Source of the DNA: Druceiella hillmani
Taxonomy: Eukaryota > Arthropoda > Insecta > Lepidoptera > Hepialidae
Reading direction: 5' to 3'
Assembly (NCBI GenBank): GCA_039881145.1
Contig: JAYKKI010000037.1
Location: 11,979,501 to 12,043,500 of the forward strand
Length of the DNA: 64,000 bases
Positions 32,720 through 45,728 of the stretch are shown piece by piece. Each line of letters opens with the position of its first letter. Position 1 is the stretch's first letter. The notes under the pieces were generated by a model. The model saw nothing but the letters and a program-made list of their open reading frames with translations. It searched no databases and was not told the DNA's origin. Both the position numbers and the translations under genes were made by a program.

Positions 32720-34479
32720 CTGCAATGCAATATACAAAATGATCAGTATCTGTCAATTTATTAATCGTATACAATACATAAAATTATCAGTAGATAGTTT
32801 GAAAGAAAAGAACGTTTATCTGTATAACCATAACATGTTATCATACATCTCGTCTTGGTTGAAATTTTGTAGGTTCTTGTTACAAATATTTCAAAAATCT
32901 CATTTGTGTTCTGTCAGTTTTTATGTTTTATTTATTTATATAATAAGACAAGTGGGATTTTTTAGAAAAATTCAGAAAAATAAATCATCACATTCATCGC
33001 GCCTTCTAATAATTGACGCGTTAATTTCAAACGCTAGGTCCGTTTAATTTTATTTTTATGTTTTGTGAGGGATGACAAAATTACATTTTTTACCATACAA
33101 ACTCATGCTCTTCTTTCTCCTCATCCAGAGATACCGCGCTCTTAAATTACCTACCATACCATGTATAAAAATACTTATCACATAAGATATTCATGGAGAT
33201 ACGATAACTGAAACCTTAGATAGCCCTAAAAATAATTATGAATAGTCCTCCGCCAGATATTATTTGAGAACCAAGTCAGAAGGTTCCAAAAACTAGGATG
33301 AAACCAAGCCCGGTTGAGTTACTTAATTATTATTATTGTACATGCATAGTTAAGAGTCTTGTCTTATAACTACAAAAAAAAATAAGTTAGAAGAATAATC
33401 TTTTAAGTTATTTTATTTTATTAGTTGCAAGTTGTGCTTACGCGACTTCTTTCGCGTCGAATTCGATATAAGAAAATTATTAGGATTTTTTTCGTGTTAC
33501 TTTTTCTTTTTTTTCTTTCAGAACTTTAAGAGCATAAAGTTTATTAAAAACGCTAATAGATGGCTTTGGTAATAACATATCGTAATATATCAGTAACAAT
33601 AAAGTTCACAAAACGCTAATAGATGGCTTTGGCAGTACCAATATCGTAATATTCATCAAGTCAGTGTATTTTTATATCTGTAATATCTAGATAAAAAGAA
33701 AAATATGTTTTGCTAGAGGATATAAACTTTTACTACATCAAATTTCGTCAAAATCCGTGCGATAGATTTCGCGCGATTGAAAAACGAATTAACACAGAGA
33801 CAAAAATTATAAAAACAGGTTTCCTGGCTTCTACTATCATTCTATAAGGTAAATCAATCTATCTGTTTAAAATATTTTCCATTCTTTAAAATATTTTTCA
33901 GAATTCTTCTGTTCAAAATTTTATTGTATTTATAGACTAGCTGCTAATGAAAAATTCGGTTGCGTATAAAATTTATTTATGACCGAATTGCATGTTCTGT
34001 AGGGTGGTATTTTAGTGAAAATTTAAAGATGTATGTAGTTGATAATTTGAGTAAGAAGTTATATATTTAAGCAAAACAGGAGTAGTACCATCCAGTACCC
34101 CCTAAGAAAGGTTATTTAGGATTCCGTAACTCAAAACGAAAAACGAAACCCATACAAGGTAACTCGTTTCTCCCAGAAGCCACTTAAAGTAGAAACGTAA
34201 AATATGGTAGAGTAATAAAGCATATTAACCCATAGATACCTCAATAGCTACTCGAAAATACTTGTTACGGAAATTTTAGAGTGGAGAGATTAAGTAATAA
34301 CAAAAATAAATTCTATATAACGTGGGGGTGTTGTTTGAAACGGCTATTTGTAAGGGTTTTAAAAATATTTTTTCCATCATTTTAAGTTTTATATCTTTAT
34401 GATAGACTGAAAAATATTAATTTCCCCGATATCCGAGGTTACTGATTCCAAAATTACGAAAAAAAATTAGTAAAATTAG
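32720..34479. other. Intron or upstream region, AT-rich
   Basis: No coding exon was recognised. It contains a short duplication at 33547-33632 (ACGCTAATAGATGGCTTTGG twice, 63 bp apart), and at 33735-33825 text (TCGTCAAAATCCGTGC, GAAAAACGAATTAACACAGA) that resembles the 3' region of dispersed insect retroelements. Confidence 0.45.
33547..33632. repeat. Two-copy short repeat, 63-bp period
   Basis: ACGCTAATAGATGGCTTTGG occurs at about 33550 and 33613, both followed by CGTAATAT-containing text. The phrase AATAGATGGC also occurs near 59789, which suggests a dispersed repeat family. Confidence 0.6.
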
Positions 34480-35159
<680 letters not shown>

Positions 35160-35345
35160 GTTCAATATGGAGGGCGTTGCTAAAGGAGGCCGGCGCCTCC
35201 GTCCCTCCGCCGCCCGAACAATTCTCATAATAACAACTCATCTTTTTATAAATCAAAACTCGGAGAGGCGTGTGTTTATAATTATTAGTTCGCTACGGAG
35301 TTCGTGGAGTGGTACTCGTGAGTCGACGAGTGAGGTAATACGCTA
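35160..35345. promoter_or_regulatory. GC-rich island, possible regulatory element
   Basis: The island contains GGCCGGCGCCTCCGTCCC and CCGCCGCCCG, then ATTCTCATAATAACAAC and AGTCGACGAGTGAGG. It stands out sharply from the surrounding AT-rich DNA and has no convincing frame or splice pattern. Possible readings are a non-coding first exon, a promoter or a conserved non-coding element. Confidence 0.3.
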
Positions 35346-36456
35346 AATATATACATAGTTCGGTTTTGTTATGTTCGTATGTATATTTAATGGATTTGTG
35401 AAATTTGGCTATGATTTGGGTAAGAAAAGTTTGTGAAATATTGTTCAAATCATTTATAGCTTGCTAGGGCGAATATCGTGGGACGTAAAATATTTATTGT
35501 ACGATATTGGACGGAATTTACTGCTACAATTAATAAATTGTCGTAAATTAGTGTTTGTATCAATTAAACAAAATGTAATATGATTTTGTAGCAAAATAAA
35601 CTTTTTTCCATGGCTCCACTCACATAGATTTTCGAAACATAATAAGGAGCTCAGTTTTAATAAGAATACTTTTATAAACCAAGTTGAAGGTTATTTATTT
35701 TATGCGTTTGAAACTTCAATCAGATTTTATCGATACCGTATCTACTAAAAGTGTAATGCCCTATTTAATATAGATTTGTTAATAATATTACAATTTAATA
35801 ATAATACATACCTTTTAATGTTTCATCGTCATTGATTTTTTTTAAATTTATTAATTTGTTAAAACTATAAATAATATATACAATTGTACTTAGCAATACT
35901 TCTAAAAGGTGATTTAGATTTATCGTAATTAGAACACTTTGTTTATAAGCAAGATTTTAGTAACATTTTTATGAGATGACTTACAATGTATTTTGTAAGC
36001 AATTGTTTTCCAAAACGTCATATTCAATGTCCATTATAACACGTACATCCAAAGACAGTGATGACTGAATACAATTTTCTAGAATTTCAATTTTGAATTG
36101 AAAAGTTGCTTTCACCAGTGGCCTTTGTAGTCATTGGACTTAAATACATTTTTAGGAATTTAAAAAGTGAAGTTGTTTTGTGTCTAAAATGATAGTGATG
36201 ATAATCATTTTCAACATAAACCAAAATTAAAGTTGCTGGTAAAAGTTGTTTAAGTAAGCATTATCTAAAATCACAGGTCTGTACAGCATATAACAAAAGC
36301 TCTTGGGAACCTAGTATTCGTAAAAAAAATTAGACTTCCCGTATTCAATTGATCTGTCAATTTATTTTGGCCTTTTGCTAGATGGCAAAGTATGAATTTA
36401 AAGTAAGGGACGTTTTGTAGAAAGTAAAATTATTTCTTTAGACAATATTAAAGTTT
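35346..36456. other. AT-rich spacer
   Basis: Nothing recognised. Confidence 0.45.
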
Positions 36457-36521
36457 GTAAAGGTTAAGTTCACGTTACTTGTAGAGTAAGACATACTATC
36501 TACAAGTAAATTGACCTTTAC
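36457..36521. repeat. Imperfect stem-loop
   Basis: GTAAAGGT ... TTACTTGTAGA (36457-36485) pairs with TCTACAAGTAA ... ACCTTTAC (36499-36521), leaving an internal bulge and a 13-base loop. It is of small-RNA-precursor size but has no other support. Confidence 0.45.
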
Positions 36522-36850
36522 ACCAATCACATTACAGCTTTTGTATTAACAAAACTTTTAGAGGAGTTGGTAACTTTCACTTTCAAGTAAAGATAGCCTA
36601 TTTTTCCTGATGGATAGTTTATTGAAAACTGGTGTAAGTAACGCACAAGTCTTACGTCCTTAGTATAGCAATAATAAAACTGTGAATTTTACGGTGCTAA
36701 CATATTTACCATAATATATCTCGCGTTAAAATGGTATATAATCTCATCTTGTATGTTAGTTACAATAACGCTGATGATGTTTTAAATATTTTTAAAATGA
36801 GTAGCAATGGACAACTTTTATGGTTTTTATATCAACAAGGTCTATTTTGT

Positions 36851-37007
36851 CGTCGCCGTGGTGTGTTGGATTGATTACAAGGCTTACGGTCTTTGAAAGC
36901 GGCGCACCGCGGGGACCTAGGTTCGATTTCCGGCTCCTCGTCTAGCGCGGCTGCACTAGTGAGCGTGTAGCAATAAGTCTACCATCAATTTCATAAATAA
37001 ATAAATT
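36851..37007 (+). repeat. tRNA-derived SINE
   Basis: The head has a polymerase III layout: GTGGTGTGTTGG resembles an A box near 36859 and GGTTCGATTTCC (36920-36931) is a good B box. A tRNA-unrelated body follows, and the tail GTAGCAATAAGTCTACC is followed by AAATAAATAAAT. The tail core matches the LINE-type 3' end at 1.3 kb, so the SINE probably borrows that LINE's reverse transcriptase. It does not fold as a proper tRNA, so it is not called a tRNA gene. Confidence 0.75.
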
Positions 37008-39479
37008 TTAAATTGTAGTCCATACGCTACACTTCGGTGTCAAGCAGTTACAGGCAACATAGCCTGTCTAGTATATATATGTACATATCAGCGTTGCCAG
37101 ACGTCCAAATTTATGCTTTGTTTATCTAAATTGCACAAAGGTTCACTCATAAACAGTAACAATCTGAAATATGGTGATTATATTTGCAAATGTGCCACCT
37201 TCGAATTCTACAGTCATTTTTTCATATTTTTTTCACCGTTGGCTAACCCACGGTTATTTATAAAAATTCATAAATGAGATCATTTAATTTGTCCACCATT
37301 GTAGCATCCTCATGCTAGTGCTGGAAACTGTTAAATTACTTTTAGAGAGCAAAGAAATAAACCCGAAATCATGCTCGTTTGAAGTATTTTTGCTCGCGCT
37401 CAAATTTATCATCTCTTCTTGGTAACTTCAGGGCTGATTATTACAATATATTTGAAGTAATAAAAAAATACGTAGTTATCAGTTTTGTATGTCTCTCGAT
37501 ATTCTCAAATAACTTCCGCGTAAACTTTGTTCTAAAATTTAGCGCTCTTTTCTAAATTCGAATCATGTTGAATCTAAATTATTTCGTACATAATTCAAAG
37601 TGGAAATAATTGTACGTAAGGGACATTAAATGAATGATAGTGTAAAAAATATTTTTGCCCATGCTTAAAGCTATAAAGTCGAGTAATCCCAGTAAACTCC
37701 TTTCTTTGAACCAGTGTTGCCACCTTATCAAAGTGTGGCGTAAAACATTGGAATTCGTTATTAAATAATGTTGTTAAACATTGCTTAGGCCGAGGCGAAA
37801 TATTTATGTTGAGTTTCTCTAATGCAAAATAAAATAATTGTAAACAAAATCTTCTCAAAACGAGCGTTTATTGGAATGAAAATAATAATATAATTAAAGC
37901 ATTTGTAATACTTATAAAACGTGCACTAGCCGCCGTGTTCTTTTAATAAACTAAACTTTAGTACTTATTGTGACTAAGTGTCTTAAAAGCTTGTTGCAAG
38001 TAATTAAAAGTCTTAAGCAACTGACGTCAACACACTATATCGTTGCAAGTTTTTCAATAAGTTCTTAATCACAATTGATATAAAATCTTGGTACATTTAA
38101 TTTGATTATAGCAATCGGTGCACACTTTTTCAAGTTCTAAAAATGCTGTAATTATATAATTCTTTTCTTCGTTTTACTTTTCTTTTTAAAAAGTTTTTTC
38201 GCAATTATTTTGTTGTTTACCTATTAGACTCGTGCTTAAGTACATATTATATTTAGACTTTTTACAAATAATGAGTTTGTTTCAGTAGATAGGATTATAA
38301 TTACAAACAAAATTTTCATGGTAATACTTTATTTATATATTATGTAGGTACACTATTATTTCTATTAATAGGCACTATGTACAATAGGTAGGTATAATTT
38401 AAGTTTTTCATTCTATTTATGTCTACCAATTCATTATTGTCGCATGGTACTTTTCAAATTCGACAGGTTTACGTCCGTCAGAGTGGCTCCCTTGTGGGCA
38501 CCTTTTAGCGTAATTATCGAACCCTAATCACCGTCTACAATTCACCTTTTCATTGAGACAAATCTATCAAGTCAAACTTGGTAATGTTTCATCATAAGAC
38601 ACTGGTTATCATTCATAACCCAAGCACTTATGGAGACTAATGTTATGAGACCAAATTCTGTAGATCTACGTTCACCTGAACGGAGACCATATCGTTCTGG
38701 CCACGTCATCAAATCAACCCCTCCATATCTTAAATTGTGATTCATCGGATCTTTGTATATATCATTCAGAACGTTGGCGCCTGAGAGGTGCAACCTTCAT
38801 AGGCACTTTTTGCCTACTATTTGATAATCGAGTTCTATAGTAATAATTAACGTGAAATAATCTGATTACTGATTATATAAAAATTTAATAACGTTATGAA
38901 GGATTGAGCTTTATTTATGAATAGAAATATAACTTAATGTACGATTATATAATTATACTTACTGCTAATGTACGATTATATAACTTAATGTACGAAAATT
39001 GTTTTTTAATGCTGGATTTTTTCAGTCGATCTCATCACTTCTGTCACTAAAAAGTATTTTTTGTGTGGTAGATTACAAACAAGTTGTCACTAATAGGAAA
39101 GAAATAAGAGTGCTGAAGAACTACACATTAGAAAAGGTGCGATTCTTCAAATGACTTCTAAAACGACAACATTCTTGGCGCCTGCATTAATTTTTTTTTA
39201 AAGGTTTGAATAGTAACTGACTTTTCCGTAGAAGGCATAGATGTATTTAAGAATACATAGAGCAAGTATTTAGAACGTAATCCAAAGCTTCGATGTAATA
39301 AGTTTTCGAACCTAGACTCTGTGCACAATTTTAGATAATGCTGAGAGACTTATGTGGTAAAAAAACCAAACTTAAAATTTCTAGAAGCAGTGCCTATTAT
39401 TTATTTTTAAGAAAAAAGAAAAAAAACTCTATTTGTATAAAAGTACTAAAAAGGTGTAAATAGTACGTAATATAGGGGC
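37008..39479. other. AT-rich spacer
   Basis: No gene is recognised. A small duplication of TAATGTACGATTATATAA occurs near 38937-38985. Confidence 0.45.
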
Positions 39480-39720
39480 CATTCGGGTGTGAAAAGTAGC
39501 TAATATTAGCGAATGGGGCCACTTAGCCCACCTGGAAGATGGGTTTTCTCTTACTTTACAGTAACTCGTAGATCGAACGGCGATATGACGCACGCAAGCG
39601 GCAGAGAGAAGGGGTTGTAAATGGAGCCATTATTACGCTACGATGATTACGTATAATTTCTCCATCGTCCGGACCGATATCGATAAATATTCAACTAGAG
39701 ACGTACGCCTGTTTATATTG
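39480..39720. promoter_or_regulatory. GC-richer island, possible conserved non-coding element
   Basis: The text GGGGCCACTTAGCCCACC, GATCGAACGGCGATATGACG, CGGACCGATATCGATAAAT is denser in CpG and mixed-complexity sequence than its surroundings and has no open frame. It looks like an enhancer or conserved non-coding element. No factor is assigned. Confidence 0.3.
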
Positions 39721-40989
39721 TGGTACTTTAATATCGATGTCTCAAAATTTTTCTTCCTATGCATATGTTACGCTCATTATTAATATATATTCATTCGTTT
39801 TGTGCGATTCTTACAGACGAATATTTCACATAAACCATATCATAGTTGATTGGGACTATTTGTAACGTATTACAAAAATATTTGAGTATTCTTTTTTTCT
39901 ATCTGCCCATAGCGCAATACAAAATTAAAACCTATAAGTTTTATTTTATTACGATGCAAAATTATGTAAGATGTATTGTGCAATATTTCGTACTTACGAA
40001 GGCCCTTTAATGAAATGTTAGATAGGTGTGAATGAGAAAACAATATAAACATAAATTTTTTTTTCCGAAGTATTAGCCTTAACATTAATTAATGCGCTTA
40101 TTCCATCGATTATTTAATTGAAATTATGAATAATGAGATGATTGCTTTGCTGTCAAAATTGATTACTTCAACGTTCCTTTTTTTAAATTTTGTAATAAGA
40201 AAATCATTTGGCCAAAGTATATGGAGGGAATCTAATGTCCATAAATGTTTTGTTTTAAACCGTTTTGTTTTGACAATTTTCATCAAATTTGTCGCGTGGT
40301 TTTTCTTTAATTGTGTCTTTCATGATAAATAGACGCGTAGTACTCTCCAATAATACTGACTGACTTTTATATACAATCTTTCATTTATAGTCAGTCATAT
40401 CCCGTTATATTTACAGAAAAACCTAGCTGGCGGAGTCTCCCGAGTTTTTAGGGTTTAACGTGTGTTCACAATGTGATTAAAACCTGTTTTATAGTCTCTT
40501 CAAGATTTTACCTATACAGCTTCAAAGTCTATTTACGTCTGAAGTCAAAATATCTCCGTTTCTTAAGTAGACAGGTCTGAATTCTATTTTGTGCTGTTTT
40601 AGAAGTTATCCATCGGGCAATTCTCCACAGAACATCTTTGACTTTGGGAACATTTTCTTCAGTAATGGTTTCCATTGACTTATTTGGTCAATCATTATTG
40701 GTTATTTAACATTACTTTAGATAAATGCTTTGGATAATGCTCAATCTTTGACTAATGGTATATGTTTAAATGTTACTTTACACACATTTCTCCGATAAAA
40801 TTTCGTCTCTGGACTAGTTCCAGATCTGATGAAAGCTATTATAAATCTGTAGTAGTTTTTGTCAAAATTACCTGAAGTACTAGAAAATATTCTTTACCTT
40901 ACCGCAATTAATAACAAGTTTCACTAAAGCTAACGCAATGTCCCCGTCACTAATTTCGCTAATTTTGTAGATGGCCTACCTTAAATTAA
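39721..40989. other. AT-rich spacer
   Basis: Nothing recognised. Confidence 0.45.
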
Positions 40990-41510
40990 AGAAATTATAT
41001 CGAGTGAGACACGTAAATTTGCCCTATTTTTATGTTAAAAGGGAATTTTCCCGATTCAATCTTGTAATTCTCCTGTCAGTCCTTGTAAAGTCGGTGCGTT
41101 TATATTCAGTACAAATTTCGCTAAAGAATACATTGTCAGTTTGGAAAAAATCTCATCCTCAAGTTACTAAGGGGGGATTCGGTAAAGATAGTTCTTCAGG
41201 TTCTTCTTTTCTTAATAACACTCACCTTACAGATGCTTTGCGCGCTTAAAGAAGTTATATCGAGTGAGACACGTAAATTCGCCTCATTTTTATGTTAAAA
41301 GGGAATTTTCCCCATTCAATCTTGTAATTCTCCTGGGAAAATTCTTGAAAGTCGGTGCGTTTTTATTCAGTACAAATTTCGCTAAAGAATAAATTGTCAG
41401 TGGGGAAAAAATCTCATCCTCACGTTACTAAGCCTGGATTCGGTAAAGATAGTTCTTCAGGTTCTTCTTTTCTTAATAACACTCATCTTACAGATGCTTT
41501 GCGCGCTTAT
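40990..41510. repeat. Tandem duplication, about 260-bp unit, two copies
   Basis: GAAATTATATCGAGTGAGAC at 40991 returns as GAAGTTATATCGAGTGAGAC at 41251, and the similarity continues through GGGAATTTTCC, TTCGCTAAAGAAT, GGTAAAGATAGTTCTTCAGG and TGCTTTGCGCGCTTA, which ends each copy. Differences are scattered single bases and a one-base indel. No family is recognised; the frame over copy 1 is broken in copy 2, so coding is unlikely. Confidence 0.85.
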
Positions 41511-43157
41511 CTTAATTAATACGGTATTGTGAGAGCGCCCAATTTTAAGATTTTTTGCTGCAGCGGCTGATTCAGGCATATAATCATAAGTTAGTAGCTC
41601 ATGATCAGTTGGTTGGTGTTTGATCAATAATTAATATTCTTCTAATTAAACCTTTTGTTTTTTTTTTGTGAGCTACTGGTTATTCTTTTCTATTCCAGGA
41701 CCGTTTTTTCTTTTTTTTGCACATGTCGAACTTGATCAAAAGAGTGAACTTCTCAAATATTGTCAATTCATTTTCAAAAATGTAATATTAACATATTTTT
41801 ATTAATTCTAACTCAATACTGCCAAATTTTAATTTCTATATTAACAGTCTCGTTTTAAATTGCTAAATTATAATGTAATTGCATTTTTATTTCATTAAAT
41901 GAAAAAAAGTTGTGCCATATAACAATTTAAATTTCATATTTGATGCGTTGATTTGTACTAAATGTCCCTAGAGTATTCCTTAATATTCCTAGGATATTAG
42001 TTTTATAATATTCCCAACTTTTTGGTACGGAATATTATAGAGCTAATATATAGATGGGCAACAATAATATAGATGTGAAAAATATCGTTTTTATACGTCA
42101 TGTAAAGCAATATATCCATTGCCACTCGGTTTGGCTGCTGATTCATAATTCTATATGTGCTATAACTTATTGTAAGTTGAGTGTGTTTATTTGGAAGCAA
42201 GTTATAAGTTTCTTGAAATGTATGGTTTTTTTCAGGTTTAGTTTATATGATGAAAAAGATACTTTCTGTTTGCTAACCAGCAATTCTTTCTGCTTTTCAC
42301 GCGAGAACACTTTTGGAATTTCAAACCTTCTCCTTTTGGATTGCATCCAGAAATATATTCTGTATTTATAGATATTGCTGTAAAGTAATTAACGAGTAAA
42401 TATTTAATTAAATAGTAGGGTTAAATAATCATTTTGGCAATTTCTTATGCAGATAATGACCTAAAGAATAAATTTATAAAATTTAATTAAATTCATCCAG
42501 TTAATATTTTGCTACATCTATAAATAAAATGCTTCGCTGGTAATGGATTTTTTTTGATAATTTTTTGAAATAAAAATTCTTTGCTCAGCTAATTAATATC
42601 ATACCGTAACATATTTATTTGTATCCTATACGTTGAACTCCTCAATTAATATTGATCAATCATATTTTCTATAGATGAGATTTCACATCGAAATAACAAA
42701 TAAAGAATGTTAAGCTCTTAGCTGTTGATAATTATGATTTACTAGTGATTATTTTATTAATTTTACGCATTAATTTTCGTGTAATGTAAAATTAGGTATA
42801 TAATTAGATAAAAAGGCCAATAAAATTTTCTTTGCGTATACATTATTGCAAATAGCATAAAAGAGAACTTGTTATAAATTCATAGTTTCTTATAAGACAC
42901 CTCCTTATATGATTTAGATACTTAAGTGAATTGCTTGTGAAATTTTGGCCTACTTTCATTGATTCGAGTTTTTTACTAATTTTGATTAATTTTTATGAAC
43001 AATTAAAACAGCTATAGACAACAACGTAAGCCTACGTTAAGGATGCTCTTGGCCATTTTTTTAAGTAATACTATCACGTGAGATTGAAACTTGATTAACA
43101 ACAAATATAGGCAGATTTATATTCTAATTTCATGTTCGTCGGGTAATAGTAGCAGAT
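41511..43157. other. AT-rich spacer
   Basis: Nothing recognised. Confidence 0.45.
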
Positions 43158-43240
43158 CATTGTGAACATTCAATATTCTGTTTCGCACAATGGTACTTAC
43201 TTTACCACTGTGCGAAACTGAATATTGAATGTTCACAATG
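43158..43240. repeat. Near-perfect hairpin, 32-bp arms
   Basis: Arms 43158-43189 and 43209-43240 are inverted copies with one mismatch around a 19-bp loop. The arm includes TTGTGAACATTCAATATTC and GTTTCGCACA. If transcribed it would give an 83-nt hairpin RNA of pre-miRNA size, though the stem is more perfect than usual for a miRNA. A snap-back mutation or a small MITE is the alternative. Confidence 0.85.
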
Positions 43241-43414
43241 CCCTTACGATTTTACAAATTTTTCCAACAGTGTCGGGAATTGTAGTAAATTGGCTACAAT
43301 TTTTTAAATATCTTTTAAATTTCATGCTGAAATTATGAATTATTTCAAAGAGAAAGTATTAGTTCTGTCTAAGTATTACTTAAATTCTAACATATATATT
43401 AATTTTTTACTAAG

Positions 43415-43417
<3 letters not shown>

Positions 43418-43506
<89 letters not shown>
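43418..43506. repeat. (TA)n microsatellite
   Basis: About 89 bp of TA dinucleotide has TTTATATTTA interruptions near 43470. Confidence 0.95.
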
Positions 43507-43512
<6 letters not shown>

Positions 43513-44084
43513 TTACGTTTAATTCACAAATTAATAAAACGTGACCAAAAGATGAATTTAAAATTAATTTTAATCTGTCGGGTGTAATGTTAAATTCCTA
43601 TGAAAATAAATTTGCTTATCGTCAAGAAAATTTTATGTAGAAGACAATTGATTTTCACAATATTATTTGAACTAGTAGTTTAGATAGTGTTTTTGAAAAA
43701 AAAAACAAAATTTGTTCCTTAAAATAATGAATATTATTTGTTCCGTATTTATTCCTAAAACATACAGCGCGAGTGGGAATTAAAAATTAATTTTAACATT
43801 ATGTTTTATTATGATAAAACATTTTATTTTTAATTTTTTTTAATCAATAAAGTTAAACTTAAAATTCATTTTATATATAACATTAATTATTTTAAAAATA
43901 TTTTTTCATTCTAATTTTTAATAAATTAATGAAATTGAATTTAATAATTTAGCTATTTAAATATTTTATTTTAAATTTAATCATTTTTATTTTTTTAATT
44001 TAATTATGTTAATTTTCTTAATTTATTTTTTTTAATTAATTAAATTGAATTTAAAATTAATCAGTATCCCTGGAGTAACAGCTC
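43507..44084. other. Extremely AT-rich spacer
   Basis: Nearly pure A/T from 43800 to 44060. Nothing recognised. Confidence 0.5.
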
Positions 44085-45085
44085 GTATGTTTCATACACA
44101 AAAACCGGCTTATTGGCGAATTGTTACAGGACGCGTCACTGATAATGCGGGACTAATGTACCATGAGTCACAGAGCCCATGTTGAAGCTGTAGATCGAAT
44201 ATTAAAGGACTTTACAAACTCGAGCGTTTTTATGGGGGAGTTGCATTTATGTTTGCTGGTGATTCTCGGCAGATACTTCCTGTAGTTACAAATGGGACAC
44301 GTGCAGATATAATCAATACATGCCTTAAATCAACTCCATTCAATCTAATGGAGACACTATCCTATCCTATCTTAATGGAGACACTCATAACACAACCGCA
44401 ACAATTGCTCAAACTTGGAGAAGGAGTTTTTCCTTTTCCAAATTTGAGCACTATCCGAGTTGAAATCGTTCTAAATGACACACTAGGTCGAATAGTCGAC
44501 AGTCTGCACCATTTTACAGACGCAGTATAACTTGGCCTCGAAAATTTACTCGAAAGAGACTTTCGTTGGCTGTGTTCAAGGGAAATAGTATCGCCTATGA
44601 ACCACACTGTCAATGAAATTAATAATCTGATTTTATAAAAAGCCCAGCCAAATCAAAACTATAAGTCGATTGACACAGTCATCAATATCGAGGATGCAGT
44701 CCGCTAACCATAATCATTTTTAAATTCGTTTGAACCTTCTGGCTTGCCATCTCACGGGCTACCATTAAAAGTCGGTACGCTTATTATGCTTTAAAAAAAA
44801 TTAAGCCCTCCGTATATGTACAATAGTACAAGGCTACTAATTAAAGATTTTAAAGACAACTTAAATGTGGCGATCATCCTCACCGGTCCTGCAGCCGGCC
44901 AGCTGGCAAACATCCCGATATCTTTCAAACGGCTGCAATTTCCAGTGAAAACCTCGTTTGCGATGACTATTAATAAGTCCTAAGGACAAACCTTCTGTTT
45001 GGTTGGAATTGACCTGCGTAGAGTGTTTTTCCCACATCAACTATATGTTGGTTTATCGGAAGTTGCGACTCCAGAGAAATAGTGC
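44085..45085 (+). pseudogene. Helitron-type PIF1-like helicase relic
   Basis: The plus strand in shifting frames reads MSHRAHVEAVDRILKDF (motif II region, family C.MSHK.A.EA.DRTL.D), MFAGDSRQILPVVTNGTRAD (motif III, GD.RQILPV) at 44249, then LKLGEGVFPF, MNHTVNEINN, GLPLKVGTLIML-like text, FKRLQFPVKTSFAMTINKS (motif V region), and HQLYVGLSEVA (motif VI region). The order fits the helicase half of a Helitron protein. A short direct duplication ATGGAGACACT interrupts it at 44349 and 44375, and there are several stops. The sequence differs from the 4.5-8 kb element enough to be another lineage. No Rep domain or termini were found. Confidence 0.75.
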
Positions 45086-45360
45086 ATTTTACTAACAAAA
45101 AATAACACGACGTCAAACATTGTGTAAAGATGTATAATAATAAATTTAAATACGTCAACTACAGATAACAACAGAAATTACAGAATACAAAAGAGTGCAA
45201 TTTAAAATCGCAAAAAAAATTATTCAAAAAAGTGTAATTAAATACAAAAAATAAAAATTAAAAAAATATTTATATCAAATAATATAATAAATAAACAAAA
45301 GAAAAATATATACAAATAAAAGTGAAAAATACAAAAAATTACCAGCGACTTTCAGGTACG
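45086..45360. other. A-rich tract
   Basis: The 45160-45345 part is an A-rich run with AAAAAT motifs, plausibly the remains of a retroelement tail or of the Helitron's non-coding end. No gene. Confidence 0.4.
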
Positions 45361-45490
45361 TGTTAAAAAAATATGTAATTTTGTTTGCTTTAAAAGAGTG
45401 ATAAACATTTTCATATTGACTTTTTCATGATACTCTTATAGTCACAAATAGAATTTCACACAGGCGAAGCTACGGGTACAGATAGTGTAA
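45361..45490 (+). repeat. Degenerate dispersed-element 3' end
   Basis: CACACAGGCGAAGCTACGGG at about 45459-45478 resembles the GGCGAAGCCGCGGGC motif that ends many dispersed insect elements. The copy is weak and its limits are unclear. Confidence 0.35.
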
Positions 45491-45728
45491 ATATATTTTT
45501 AGAATATACGGTAAATGATAATTTTTTTGTTTTAATCTACATTTTTTTGTTTTAACAAAACAAACGGTTTAAAAGTTAATATACAGTGAAGAGATAAACT
45601 AAAGAACGATTCTACAATTGCTCGGTTTTCCTTTTATGCGAGGAAATAATCTATTTCACATCGATGTCTTGATGCCGAAAATTAATTTTCATGTCGATGT
45701 ATTCAATTTAAAAGGACAATGAGCATCT

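Noticed and set aside
32598..33047. 149-codon plus-strand frame
   Set aside because: Its first third is the antisense of the CUB exon at 32552-32719; the remainder is AT-rich noise.
36851..37007. A tRNA gene
   Set aside because: A and B boxes are present, but the sequence does not give a cloverleaf and it has a LINE-like tail with an AAAT run, so it is a SINE.
40971..41249. 92-codon plus-strand frame as a gene
   Set aside because: The second tandem copy of the same DNA does not keep the frame and there is no coding signal.
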